Shown here: positions 25,125 to 34,221 of the stretch, piece after piece
Layout of the letters: every line of letters starts with the position of its first letter
How positions within the stretch are numbered: position 1 is the stretch's first letter
DNA from: Gammaproteobacteria bacterium
GTDB taxonomy: Bacteria > Pseudomonadota > Gammaproteobacteria > Eutrophobiales > Eutrophobiaceae
Assembly (NCBI GenBank): GCA_011772965.1
Contig: WVYN01000061.1
Span: 1-34,287 of the forward strand
Length of the DNA stretch: 34,287 bases
Reading direction: 5' to 3'
Notes under the pieces: generated by a model
What the model was told of the DNA's origin: nothing
What the model saw: only the letters and a program-made list of their open reading frames with translations
Database searches by the model: none
Position numbers and translations under genes: made by a program

Positions 25125-27363
25125 TCTTAAACCCGGGAATATTTTCAGTAAGGAATGTTTCTGTACCTGTGCCCAGCCCGGCGAGGCCTTTCAGCTCGAG
25201 CTGGAAGAATATACCGGTATTATACTCATCATTGACCCCGGTTAGGAAACGCCTGGCAACCGTTCGGAAGGCCCAGCAACAACTCTCATATTCAATTCCG
25301 GCAAATATGTCGATATTTTTCCTGTCTGGCAGGGCATAGACCCAGCGTGCCAGCGCGTTCCATTTTTTTGTGATGGGCCAGTGGAACGAGAGTTCCGTCT
25401 GTTCGATATCGATCGTCGGGTTTTCCTGTGGCCGGCGGACCCGGTAGGCGAAGTTGATGACCTTGTTGTCTGCCGGGTTATATTGTGCAGCTGCCAGGAC
25501 TTTTTCTGTCTTACCCTCGTTCGGGTCCCACTGGATGGTGCCGCGCAGGCGGAGTTCGTCAAGGATACTGGTCCCGACCTCTGCAACCAGGGGTGAGCTG
25601 CTGTTATCATTCGGCAACGTACCGGGCAGGACCACATCCTGCTTGTCCACGTAATAGATCTGGCCGAGGCTCGCATAGCCCAGTTCCCGCCCGCTGTTGT
25701 CCTGGATCAGGCGTGATGTCAGCGCCAGGGTAAACTGGTTGGCATCACCGACCCGGTCAACACTGGAGAAGCGGTCTTCCCGGAACAGGGAGTCAAAGGA
25801 GAAACTGTATATGCCGGTGTCAAAGTCCGGCAAGTCTGACTGGTCCTCGTCCGGTATATACAGGTAATACAAACGGGGCTCCAGTGTGTGAATGAAGGCA
25901 TCCCCTAACAGGCGAGTATCACGCTCAAAGAAGAGGCCTGTATCCACACTGGTAATCGGCAGTGCCAGGCTCGGGCTGGAACTGAACTGGGTGCCCGTAT
26001 CGTGGAGATCATATTGAGTGTAGCGCACGCCGATTTTCGGAATGAAGAAGCTAGCTGGCGTATACATTGGAAAACTGACCGAGGGATAGAGATGCAAGCG
26101 TCCGCCATTCACATCTTCTATTGGAAAACCATCATCGTCCCGGTCGAAGTAGGCCACCTGGGAATTGAGTGCCAGGTTGAGTCGCCGGTTTTTGAAGGGA
26201 CTGGCCGCATTAAACAGGACTTGCGGTAACCGTTGGTATGGACGAGATGTGAGGGGGATGGTGCTGTCAACGGTTTGGAAACCCTGGGCCCTGGCCGTCA
26301 GGTTCCACCAGCTACCGCTATACGCTGCTTCTGCCCGACGTTCCAGGTACTGGATGCTGGAAGTGTTGATGGTTGATCCAAAATCCTTGAAGTATTCACT
26401 ATCAGAGACACGGTTGTAGGTTAGATAGAGACGGCCCTTGTCTGCAAAGGATTGATTATGCGTAAAGTTAAATAAATTCCTGTCTTCATCGTTGAATTCG
26501 GAGTCATTAGGCAGATATTCCAGATTTAATTCGCCATTCCCTCTTTTGAGCAGATAGCGGTACTCGCCCATCATCATCAAGCCACTATCGGTGAGAACGC
26601 GGGGAGTGATGGTTGCATCCATCTCCGGTGCAATATTCCAGTAGTAGGGCGTCTGTACCTCATAACCGCTTCGGTTCGTCGATCCAAAGCTTGGAGTCAG
26701 AAATCCCGATTTACGTTTATCACTGATGGGAAAAGAGATATGAGGGGTATAGAACAACGGGATATTTTTGATCCTCAGGACAGCATTCTTGGCAGTTCCC
26801 CATTCCTCATTATGGTCCAGGCGGATCTTGCTGGAACTCAAGCGCCAGAAATTGTCTTCAGGCTCACATGTTGTATAAGTCACCTGCCTCAGCTTGGTGA
26901 ATTGACGGGAGTCGTCATGAAAGATACTCTTTGCTTCCCCTCTACCGCGCTTCTCCAGGATGAAATAAAAGGCGTCCTCAAATTGACTGGTCTCCTGTCT
27001 GAAATCAATCTCTCCTGCCTCACTGTGGAGATACATCGCGTCATCCCAGTACTCTACGGCGCCCATCATCGTTGCCAAATCAGATGGGTGATCATAGGTG
27101 ATGTGATCCGCCTGCAGTTGTTGTAGATTACGGGTAATTTCAACATCGCCATCCAGTACCGAGAGGCCGTATTCTTCGAGTTCTGCCTCATCAGCTATGA
27201 TGTACATTTCATCCACTGCGAGTTCCCGGTCGACTTTCGGTCGCTCCGGGATTGGCAAGCTGGCGGGGCAAAGCCCGGATTTATTTTCCGCAGGCATTAC
27301 GGTTAGTGACACGCCAGAAAGGAGCATCAAAACTAGCAGGTATTTATACAGGGACCAGTTCAA
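25114..27363 (-). CDS. lptD: LPS-assembly outer-membrane protein LptD
   Basis: A 749-residue outer-membrane protein that inserts lipopolysaccharide with LptE. Residues 1-25 are a signal peptide; an OstA jelly-roll domain follows (IIADEAELEEYGLSVLDGDVEITRNLQQLQADHITYD), then the barrel with KRKSGFLTPSFG. The disulfide cysteines known from E. coli have counterparts: Cys32 after the leader, one in TYTTCEPED and a CC pair in YESCCWAF. Slightly shorter than the E. coli protein. It heads the lptD-surA-pdxA-rsmA operon and is divergent from the SDR gene. Confidence 0.96.
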   Translation of the reverse strand: MNWSLYKYLLVLMLLSGVSLTVMPAENKSGLCPASLPIPERPKVDRELAVDEMYIIADEAELEEYGLSVLDGDVEITRNLQQLQADHITYDHPSDLATMMGAVEYWDDAMYLHSEAGEIDFRQETSQFEDAFYFILEKRGRGEAKSIFHDDSRQFTKLRQVTYTTCEPEDNFWRLSSSKIRLDHNEEWGTAKNAVLRIKNIPLFYTPHISFPISDKRKSGFLTPSFGSTNRSGYEVQTPYYWNIAPEMDATITPRVLTDSGLMMMGEYRYLLKRGNGELNLEYLPNDSEFNDEDRNLFNFTHNQSFADKGRLYLTYNRVSDSEYFKDFGSTINTSSIQYLERRAEAAYSGSWWNLTARAQGFQTVDSTIPLTSRPYQRLPQVLFNAASPFKNRRLNLALNSQVAYFDRDDDGFPIEDVNGGRLHLYPSVSFPMYTPASFFIPKIGVRYTQYDLHDTGTQFSSSPSLALPITSVDTGLFFERDTRLLGDAFIHTLEPRLYYLYIPDEDQSDLPDFDTGIYSFSFDSLFREDRFSSVDRVGDANQFTLALTSRLIQDNSGRELGYASLGQIYYVDKQDVVLPGTLPNDNSSSPLVAEVGTSILDELRLRGTIQWDPNEGKTEKVLAAAQYNPADNKVINFAYRVRRPQENPTIDIEQTELSFHWPITKKWNALARWVYALPDRKNIDIFAGIEYESCCWAFRTVARRFLTGVNDEYNTGIFFQLELKGLAGLGTGTETFLTENIPGFKSEF

Positions 27364-27510
27364 GCTGTATGATGTTTTTAGAATTATCTATTGGCGTGAT
27401 GCTGCTAAAATCTCATAGAATGCCTCTATCTTCAAATTTTTAAGCTTAATTGCTGTCGAACTGGTCTGCTCAATGCATGGGAGAGTGACTACAGAAGTGG
27501 ATAGCACTCA

Positions 27511-28338
27511 ATGAAGCCAAAGTCTGTACTGATTACTGGTTGTTCCAGCGGTATTGGTTTTCATGTAGCCAACACCCTCAAAGACCGTGGCTACCGTATT
27601 TTTGCTTCCGCACGGAAATCTAATGATGTCGAGGAGCTTAAACGGCTTGGACTTGAATCCGTGCAATTGGATCTAGCTAATAGCGCATCAATAGATTCTG
27701 CACTGGATTTTGTGCTGGAATCTACCGGCGGTGAATTATATGGTCTCTTTAATAATGGTGCATTTGGAATTGTTGGCGCAGTTGAAGACCTTAGTCGGGA
27801 TGCCATGAGGGACCTGTTCGAGGCAAATCTTTTCGGTACCCATGAATTGACCACACGGGTTATCCCGGTAATGCGACAACAGGGCTTTGGCCGGATAATC
27901 CAGAACAGTTCGATACTGGGTTTTGTCACCCTGAAATTCCGCGGCGCCTATAATGCATCCAAGTATGCTTTGGAAGGTTTAACGGATACCCTGCGCATGG
28001 AACTTGAAGGTTCCGGTATTCATGTCTCGTTAATAGAACCAGGCCCTATTGAAAGCAAGTTTCGGAAGAACGCCTATCTTGCTTACAGGAAATATATTGA
28101 TAAGGAACACAGTTACTTTCGTGATTTATATGATACCCAGGAAATACGCATGCAAACTGAGGAACCGGTGGTGCCATTTACCCTGGGGCCGGAAGCAGTT
28201 TACAAAAAAGTTGTTCATGCTCTAGAAAGCAAGCGGCCTAAAGCACGTTACTTTGTGACCTTTCCAACATATTTATTTGGAACCTTGAAACGTTTGCTCC
28301 CGGATAGAGTACTGGACAGCATACTTATCCGTATCTAA
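27511..28338 (+). CDS. Short-chain dehydrogenase/reductase
   Basis: A 275-residue classical SDR. The cofactor motif TGCSSGIG is at residues 9-16, followed by DLAN, the NNGA motif, a catalytic Ser in QNSSILG and the YNASK active-site pair. The C-terminal tail (about 190-275) is longer than the minimal SDR and matches the YbbO-type subgroup, which often acts on lipid or long-chain alcohol substrates. The TFPTYLFGTLKRLLPDRVLD end could contact membranes. The real substrate is unknown. It is transcribed divergently from lptD. Confidence 0.85.
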   Translation: MKPKSVLITGCSSGIGFHVANTLKDRGYRIFASARKSNDVEELKRLGLESVQLDLANSASIDSALDFVLESTGGELYGLFNNGAFGIVGAVEDLSRDAMRDLFEANLFGTHELTTRVIPVMRQQGFGRIIQNSSILGFVTLKFRGAYNASKYALEGLTDTLRMELEGSGIHVSLIEPGPIESKFRKNAYLAYRKYIDKEHSYFRDLYDTQEIRMQTEEPVVPFTLGPEAVYKKVVHALESKRPKARYFVTFPTYLFGTLKRLLPDRVLDSILIRI

Positions 28339-28411
28339 AAGTCACTATACACAATGAAGCTATAACAATTATCTTGTGATAATTTGTTAAAAATAATTCA
28401 ATCGAAATGCC

Positions 28412-28975
28412 ATGAATACGCTGTATAAATCTTTATTCATTTTACTGATTATCCAGTTCACTGCTTGTACCGCTCCGGCAGTCAAGATCTATTCCGATCG
28501 CAACCCAGATATAGACATTTCAGGCGCCACGACTTTTGCTTGGTTGAAGGATGACTATCTATTGGTGAGTTCTGAAGAATCCAATCCTATTGTGGCAGCA
28601 AAGGTGGCCAAGACAATAGAGTTCGAGATGCGAAAAAAAGGTTATGTCCTTGTCAAAGATCCGGAAACGGCCGATCTGGCGGTAGTGTTTACTGTTGGTA
28701 GCCGCGAAGAGGTCGACATTCGGTCTTTCCCGGTGACCTATGGTGGGGGATTCCGTTGGGGTGGTCCTTATTACGGAGGAAGTTCAATCTATGTTGGTAC
28801 GGAGACACGTGCCGTCACCTATACGAAAGGCAGGTTGGCGATAGATGTATTTCACGTCGCATCCAGACAACCGGTATGGCACGGTCTTGCCACCAAGACC
28901 ATCACAAGTTCGGATGAGAAAAACATGGATGAACTTATCAAGGATACGGTCGAGCAAATCCTTGCGGAGTTTTAA
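28412..28975 (+). CDS. DUF4136 lipoprotein
   Basis: A 187-residue protein with a lipoprotein leader: hydrophobic residues 7-16 then FTAC, Cys19 being the lipidation site. The remainder matches DUF4136, a family of outer-membrane-anchored proteins of unknown role: ATTFAWLKDD, EFEMRKKGYV, ADLAVVFTVGSR, a Gly/Tyr-rich loop (RWGGPYYGG) and GRLAIDVFHVASRQPVWHGLA. It ends 16 bases before the converging YhbY gene. Confidence 0.82.
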   Translation: MNTLYKSLFILLIIQFTACTAPAVKIYSDRNPDIDISGATTFAWLKDDYLLVSSEESNPIVAAKVAKTIEFEMRKKGYVLVKDPETADLAVVFTVGSREEVDIRSFPVTYGGGFRWGGPYYGGSSIYVGTETRAVTYTKGRLAIDVFHVASRQPVWHGLATKTITSSDEKNMDELIKDTVEQILAEF

Positions 28976-28991
28976 GCCGACCGGCAGCCAG

Positions 28992-29288
28992 TCATGCGGG
29001 TAGCGGAATACGAGGTTTTTCCATATTTCGCCGGAAAAGAGTGACTGTATTCCCAATCTTCTGAACATTTTCGGAAGACGTTTGCCGGCAAATCTCGGAA
29101 ATGATCCGGTCCCTTTCCTCACGTTCACCGACCCGGACTTTGATCTTGATCAACTCATGGTGGTTCAGGGCATTCTCAATTTCAGAGAGGATCTGATCGG
29201 TAAGCCGATGCTGCCCCAGCCAGAGTATCGGTTTTTTCTCATGCGCCAGTGTTCGCAGGTATTTTTCTTGGCGTTTGCTCAAAACCAT
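28992..29288 (-). CDS. yhbY: YhbY-type (CRM domain) ribosome-associated RNA-binding protein
   Basis: A 98-residue CRM-domain protein: LSKRQEKYLRTLAHEKKPILWLGQHRLTD, the basic loop around KVRVGEREERD and the C-terminal QKIGNTVTLFRR. It binds the pre-50S subunit in characterised bacteria. It begins three bases after the stop of the diguanylate cyclase, so the two are probably co-transcribed; the more usual neighbours (rlmE, ftsH, greA) are not present here. Confidence 0.92.
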   Translation of the reverse strand: MVLSKRQEKYLRTLAHEKKPILWLGQHRLTDQILSEIENALNHHELIKIKVRVGEREERDRIISEICRQTSSENVQKIGNTVTLFRRNMEKPRIPLPA

Positions 29289-29291
29289 GAT

Positions 29292-30413
29292 TCAGGAAAC
29301 CTCGACTTGCTCTATTAGCAAGGCATCTCGATCATAACAAAGCGTCTTATTGCGACCGCTGTTTTTTGCCATATACAGAGCCTGATCTGCCTGTTTAACA
29401 AAACGGTTCGCTGCATCGGCAGCATGCTGGATTTCCTCGGCAGAGAGGGTGCTGATACCGATAGATACTGTGAGTGAAATTTCATTTTCATTTTCATCCT
29501 CGAATGGTCTCATGGCGATCATTTGCCGGATTCTTTCGGCGATCTCGATTGCCTTTTCCGATGCGGTTTGCAGCAATATGACTGTGAATTCCTCGCCACC
29601 ATAACGGGCCACCACATCTATCTGCCGGACCTGTTCCTTGATTACCTGGGCTATATAGCGCAACACCTGATCACCAGTCTGGTGACCGTAGGTGTCGTTA
29701 ATGTTTTTAAAATGGTCGGCATCAATGAATAGGCAACTGCTGGGATTTCCACTGCGGCGGATGCGTGAAATCTCCTCAGTGAGGCGTTGGTCAAAGTAAC
29801 GGCGATTATTCACACCTGTCAGGTTGTCAATCAGGCCCAGATATTTCAGATGTTCCCGTGCCAGGTTATTGTCCAGGCACACGGCAATGACGGCAGCCAG
29901 ATGTTTAAGAAAATCGGCACCGGCATTTTCATCAAAGCGGTCCTTGTCATTGCTGCCGATATTGTAACTGCCAATCAGGCGGCCTTTGTGCAAAAGGGGC
30001 AGCAGGGCAATACTGGCTGGTTGTGTATCGGCATCGGGAAATAGGATGGCATGGGCTTCAAGCTGATACCGTGTCAACAGAGGCGAGAGCAGGCCCTGGT
30101 AAATCCGGGTCAGGCAGGAATTCTCGTGAATGAAGAATAGATTGGGATTATCGGTGATCTCATGATCGGATTGTTCAAACAGCCGCTGGATTTCATAATC
30201 GCTGTCTACCAGAACAAGGGTGACATAATCCCAGTTGAAAATCTCCTTGCTATGACATATGACCTGATCGAGAAACTCTTCAAGCGATTCGGAATCCATT
30301 AACTGTATTTCAAAGTTCTGAAACTTCCTGAGAATAGTCTCATTACGACGCGCACCCTCAAGCAATTCCGAGTACTTTTCTCTCAACTCCGAAATCTGCT
30401 CCTGAGCTCTCAT
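29292..30413 (-). CDS. Diguanylate cyclase with N-terminal DUF484/GAF-like sensor
   Basis: A 373-residue predicted cytoplasmic enzyme. It opens with a coiled coil (AQEQISELREKYSELLEGARR), then a DUF484/GAF-like sensor domain (about 40-195) and a GGDEF domain (about 205-360) with LTGVNNRRYFDQRL, the intact active site YGGEEF and an RQID inhibitory I-site five residues before it. It should make c-di-GMP and be product-inhibited. The ATG at 30413 is preferred; the frame extends to 30503. No EAL domain is fused. Confidence 0.9.
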   Translation of the reverse strand: MRAQEQISELREKYSELLEGARRNETILRKFQNFEIQLMDSESLEEFLDQVICHSKEIFNWDYVTLVLVDSDYEIQRLFEQSDHEITDNPNLFFIHENSCLTRIYQGLLSPLLTRYQLEAHAILFPDADTQPASIALLPLLHKGRLIGSYNIGSNDKDRFDENAGADFLKHLAAVIAVCLDNNLAREHLKYLGLIDNLTGVNNRRYFDQRLTEEISRIRRSGNPSSCLFIDADHFKNINDTYGHQTGDQVLRYIAQVIKEQVRQIDVVARYGGEEFTVILLQTASEKAIEIAERIRQMIAMRPFEDENENEISLTVSIGISTLSAEEIQHAADAANRFVKQADQALYMAKNSGRNKTLCYDRDALLIEQVEVS

Positions 30414-30543
30414 GGGATACTCATCCAACTGATATTTATAAAGTAGTATATCCGTTTTAATGGTAAAATTAACCCGTAAATTCAGAAATATTCCGTGATC
30501 CATATCGCTTAAACTATTCTTGATAGCCTGGAAAATTCGCTAC

Positions 30544-30795
30544 ATGCTAAAAATAATTGTTATAGTTTTTCTGCTGTTTAGTCAGTGTTTTTTGCCCTCC
30601 GCGTTTGCGGATGTAAACGAACTCAGGCTACAACTTGCTGAAATTCAGGATATGATTGAAATTGAAAAGAAAAATAATGAAGATCTGAAGGATACCCTAT
30701 TTACCAGAAAGATCGAGCTGGCCGAACTCAGGAAAAAACTATCATCCCTGGAAGAAGAGGTCACTTTATTGAAAGCAAATCTGGACGTTCAATAA
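30544..30795 (+). CDS. Small exported coiled-coil protein, tandem copy 1
   Basis: An 83-residue protein with a signal peptide (residues 1-23, hydrophobic IIVIVFLLFSQCFLPSAFA) and, after it, an uninterrupted charged helix with heptad-like spacing (LRLQLAEIQDMIEIEKKNNEDLKDTLFTRKIELAELRKKL region). No named family recognised. It is followed 25 bases later by a second gene with the same plan and similar wording, so the two are likely tandem paralogs. The ATG at 30544 is preferred to a TTG at 30520. Confidence 0.65.
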   Translation: MLKIIVIVFLLFSQCFLPSAFADVNELRLQLAEIQDMIEIEKKNNEDLKDTLFTRKIELAELRKKLSSLEEEVTLLKANLDVQ

Positions 30796-30820
30796 AACAC
30801 AAACATTTGGAGCAAATATT

Positions 30821-31057
30821 ATGAAGATAATACCAGGCTTTCTTGTTTTACTGGCGCTTGTCTCAATTGTTTCCAGGGCCGAGGAAGAGAACCCTGCAGC
30901 AAAGCTTGATGAAATTAATGAGATGGTAGAAGCGGAACAGGAACTGAATATGAAACTCAAAGGTGATGTGGATACCAGGGATGCCGAGCTGGCACGATTA
31001 AGGCAAAAGCTGGAGGCCCTGGAAGAAGAGTTGAACAAGCAGGAGAGTAATAACTAA
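30821..31057 (+). CDS. Small exported coiled-coil protein, tandem copy 2
   Basis: A 78-residue protein: leader at residues 1-20 (FLVLLALVSIVSRAEE), then a single predicted coiled coil (EINEMVEAEQELNMKLKGDVDTRDAELARLRQKLEALEEEL region) ending in polar residues. Shares with copy 1 the pattern of an I/M-E-x-E motif, a K-L/D linker, T-R-x-x-E-L-A-x-L-R and L-x-x-L-E-E-E. GGAG precedes the ATG by nine bases. Function unknown; Lpp-like or chaperone-like periplasmic roles are possible (inference). Confidence 0.65.
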   Translation: MKIIPGFLVLLALVSIVSRAEEENPAAKLDEINEMVEAEQELNMKLKGDVDTRDAELARLRQKLEALEEELNKQESNN

Positions 31058-31109
31058 ATTAAAACACACTATAATCTAGTGTATACGTCAAGAATGAAAC
31101 CTTTTCCGC

Positions 31110-31339
31110 TTACTGGTTTATAAATAAATAACTGCGTTCTATTACCCAGAACAAGGCTATTGTTCCGATAACATAAGCTATGGGCATGGATTTCCAAGAT
31201 ATTGTTTGCCAAGTATCCAAGCTCCGGCAAAACCAAGCCCGTGAAGCAGGCCGGAAAGAAACGCAATTAGCCAGGGCATGCGGCTATCTAGTCCCCGTTT
31301 ACCCTGTCTGTCATGGTTTAATAACACTGGATTATTCAT
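31110..31339 (-). pseudogene. Decayed HupE/UreJ-type membrane protein fragment
   Basis: On the minus strand, 31339 downwards reads an ATG, then RGLDSRMPWLIAF followed by LSGLLHGLGFAGAWILG, which matches the HupE/UreJ_2 signature (GLLHGLGFAGA). The frame ends in TAG soon after. In a shifted frame just beyond, the sequence reads IAYVIGTIALFWVIERS and stops at 31110-31112, matching the normal C-terminal helix of the same family. So the middle of the gene has been deleted and a frameshift is present, and the N-terminal helices are missing. HupE/UreJ proteins are nickel or cobalt transport-type or unknown-function membrane proteins. Confidence 0.7.
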
Positions 31340-31387
31340 GAGTATATACGCTTTCCTTGGATGATGAAGGACACGTTACTCAATAGG

Positions 31388-34090
31388 TTATGTAAATTTT
31401 TTCTTGAATAGCTTATAACCTTCGGACAACCATAACAGACTGGTTGCCAGTAACAGGAGAAACAGTCCTTCCTCCAGGCTTACCGGTTTTACTACCAGTA
31501 TGTCACTGAGCACGGGAAGGTGCATGGCTGTGATATGTAATAACAAGGCCGCTATAACACTTATCACCAGAAAGACATTTTGGAACGGATTATGAAGGAA
31601 CACGGAGCGTCGTTCAGATCGGCTATTAAAGGCCTGAGTATTTTCAAAGAATACCATTAATAACAATACAACATTTCGGGCCTCGTCTACTGTATGCCCA
31701 TTGGCAAGCAGTGATGTAAATGTAATATAAGAGATGAATCCAATTACCAATGCGGATGAAGCGACACGTTCGATCATAATCCTGTTGAAAATCGGTTCTC
31801 TTGGGGGCCGCGGTTTTTGTTTTAATTCATCGCCTTCCCCGGGCTCAAAAGCAAGAGCCACGTCCTGTATGCCATTGGTCACCAGGTTTAGCCAGAGCAG
31901 TTGTACAGCTGTTAAGGGAATAGTGTAGCCGGATAACAAAGAGAGTATAAATAAAACAATTTCACCAACGCCGGTTGACAATAATAAAAAGATTACTTTT
32001 CTTACATTGGCGTATGCAATACGCCCCTCTTCAATTCCAGAGATGATGGATGCAAAATTATCATCAGTAATAATCATGTCTGAGGTTTCACGTGCCACAT
32101 CGGTCCCTTTTTTACCCATAGCAACTCCCACATGGGAAGCACGCAGTGCCGGTGCGTCATTGGCACCGTCCCCTGTGACCGCAACGAAATGACCGAGACG
32201 CTGTAATGATTGCACAATCTGTAATTTATGATGTGGTTCAACCCGCGCAAATACTTTTGCGCCTTTGACCAGGTCATCAAAAGCCGCTTGATCCTTTTCT
32301 TTGAGGAGATGATTGATTTGTTGCCCGGAAACGACTTCTTCCAGAGAGTCAGCCATACCCAGATCACGCGCAATCGCCAGTGCAGTATTCGGATGATCCC
32401 CCGTAATCATCGCAACTGATATTCCCGCATTCCGGCAGTTTTGGATTGCATCAACAGCTTCCTTGCGGAGTGGATCGATCATTCCCACCAGCCCCAGCAG
32501 GCATAATCCTCTTAGATGTTCAGGCGAAAACACCTGTTTACCACGTAAAGGGATTTCTCCATCCGCCACGGCCATGACCCGGAAACCCTGATCTGCCATG
32601 CTTTTTGCCTGAGATATGATGTTTTCCCGGTTAATTGGTACCTCACCGTCCATCGTTAGCATCTGATCGCACATCATGACGACCTGTTCGAATGCTCCTT
32701 TGACATGCGCAATCGTCGATCCATCATTTTTATTTAAGGCAGCAGCGTATCTCTGTTCTGATTCATAGGGAATACTGGATATTTCCGGAAACTGATGTAA
32801 TGACTCCTGTCTGGTAATTCCCGCTTTGCGGGCCATGACCAGAAATGCAATATCGACCGCGTCCCCGTGACCAGTCCATAAACCATCATGACGGCCCAGG
32901 AAACCCTCATTTGCCAAAACAGACGCTTTTGCGATTCTCTGGATAATTGATTGCAGATTTTTATCCGGGGGATTCCCGTTGAATCTGAACATTCCTTCCG
33001 GTATTAACCCTGCGCCGGAGATGTTCAGTTCTTCGCCACCGGCCAGGGCCAGTTTCCTTACCGTTAGTTCGTTTACAGTGAGTGTACCGGTCTTGTCCGT
33101 TGCAATAAAAGTGCACGAACCCAGTGCTTCAACTGTCACCAGTTTTCGTGCAATCACGTTTCGTTTCGCCATTCGTCTCATGGCAATTGAAAGTGCAATA
33201 GTCATTGCAACAGGCAAGCCTTCGGGTATAGCCGCCACGGCCAAAGCTGCGATAACCATAATGACCTGGATCCAGCCCATCCCCTGGGTATATGCAGCAA
33301 TGCCGATTAATAGTGATGCCATAAGCATCAGGACGGTAATTCGGAAGGTAAATCTCTCCATGCGGATCAATAGCGGCGGCTTGGTCTTGCGACGGGCAAG
33401 TAATGTCTCTGCGATCCGTCCAAGCTGGGTATGGATACCGGTATGGGAAATTACACCTACCGCACGACCTGTTGTTACCAGTGTGCCGGTAAATGCCATA
33501 TTGCTTCGCTCGGCAACAGGCGTGTCAGCTTTCAAAATATCTTCATGGTTCTTGCTTACCGGTAATGATTCACCGGTAAGTAAGGATTCATCGATCTGAA
33601 GATTTCGGGATTCCAGCAAGCGAAGATCTGCCGGAACTCTGTCACCGGATTCAAGTAAAGTAATATCACCGGGCACGAGCTTGTCGGTTTCAATTTCATA
33701 GGCTTCCTGATCACGTATAACCTTTGCATGTAGATTAATCAGTTGATGCAGGGACTCAGCACTTTTCTGAGCAGAATATTCCTGTATAGCACCGATAATT
33801 GAATTTAAAAGCAGCACGATCATTATGAAAGAGGCATCAGAATACTTTCCAATCGCAAGCGAGGCTACTGCTGCGATAAGCAGGATATAAATCAGTGGAT
33901 TCAGGAATTGCTTGAAAAAAATGATGATTGGCCCAGGTAGACGAGGTCTGGGGAGTACATTCATGCCGTATGTTGCCAGTCGTTGATTTACTTCATCCAG
34001 TGCGAGGCCATGTCGACTGCTGTTTAATGTCTTGAGGACATCCGCCGTGGCTGCGGCATGAGGCTGAATTTGATTTTTATTAAAATTCAT
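31388..34090 (-). CDS. P-type cation-transporting ATPase (P2-type, Ca2+-ATPase-like)
   Basis: A 900-residue P-type ATPase with the full plan: N-terminal cation-ATPase domain, actuator TGES at 172-175, M4 motif AAIPEGLP near 287-293, phosphorylation Asp332 in DKTGTLT, MITGDHPNTA and GDGANDAPAL. The C-terminal half has about six helices. The PEGLP motif and NLVTNG in M6 resemble calcium (SERCA/PMR1-type) pumps, but M6 reads NLVTNGIQDVALAFEP where SERCA has an Asp immediately before the Gly, so ion choice is uncertain (calcium, manganese or another cation). It starts at ATG 34090. Possible remnant membrane gene (HupE/UreJ) lies downstream. Confidence 0.92.
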   Translation of the reverse strand: MNFNKNQIQPHAAATADVLKTLNSSRHGLALDEVNQRLATYGMNVLPRPRLPGPIIIFFKQFLNPLIYILLIAAVASLAIGKYSDASFIMIVLLLNSIIGAIQEYSAQKSAESLHQLINLHAKVIRDQEAYEIETDKLVPGDITLLESGDRVPADLRLLESRNLQIDESLLTGESLPVSKNHEDILKADTPVAERSNMAFTGTLVTTGRAVGVISHTGIHTQLGRIAETLLARRKTKPPLLIRMERFTFRITVLMLMASLLIGIAAYTQGMGWIQVIMVIAALAVAAIPEGLPVAMTIALSIAMRRMAKRNVIARKLVTVEALGSCTFIATDKTGTLTVNELTVRKLALAGGEELNISGAGLIPEGMFRFNGNPPDKNLQSIIQRIAKASVLANEGFLGRHDGLWTGHGDAVDIAFLVMARKAGITRQESLHQFPEISSIPYESEQRYAAALNKNDGSTIAHVKGAFEQVVMMCDQMLTMDGEVPINRENIISQAKSMADQGFRVMAVADGEIPLRGKQVFSPEHLRGLCLLGLVGMIDPLRKEAVDAIQNCRNAGISVAMITGDHPNTALAIARDLGMADSLEEVVSGQQINHLLKEKDQAAFDDLVKGAKVFARVEPHHKLQIVQSLQRLGHFVAVTGDGANDAPALRASHVGVAMGKKGTDVARETSDMIITDDNFASIISGIEEGRIAYANVRKVIFLLLSTGVGEIVLFILSLLSGYTIPLTAVQLLWLNLVTNGIQDVALAFEPGEGDELKQKPRPPREPIFNRIMIERVASSALVIGFISYITFTSLLANGHTVDEARNVVLLLMVFFENTQAFNSRSERRSVFLHNPFQNVFLVISVIAALLLHITAMHLPVLSDILVVKPVSLEEGLFLLLLATSLLWLSEGYKLFKKKFT

Positions 34091-34221
34091 AAGAAAGACA
34101 GGGGTTGCAACACATATGGAAAGTCATAAAGTTTGTTGTCAGATAGCCCAGCCTCTAATTAACTACCCGCTATCGAGTTAAGGTAAAAAGAATACTCTTT
34201 GACTGATATAGAGAGTTGTTA

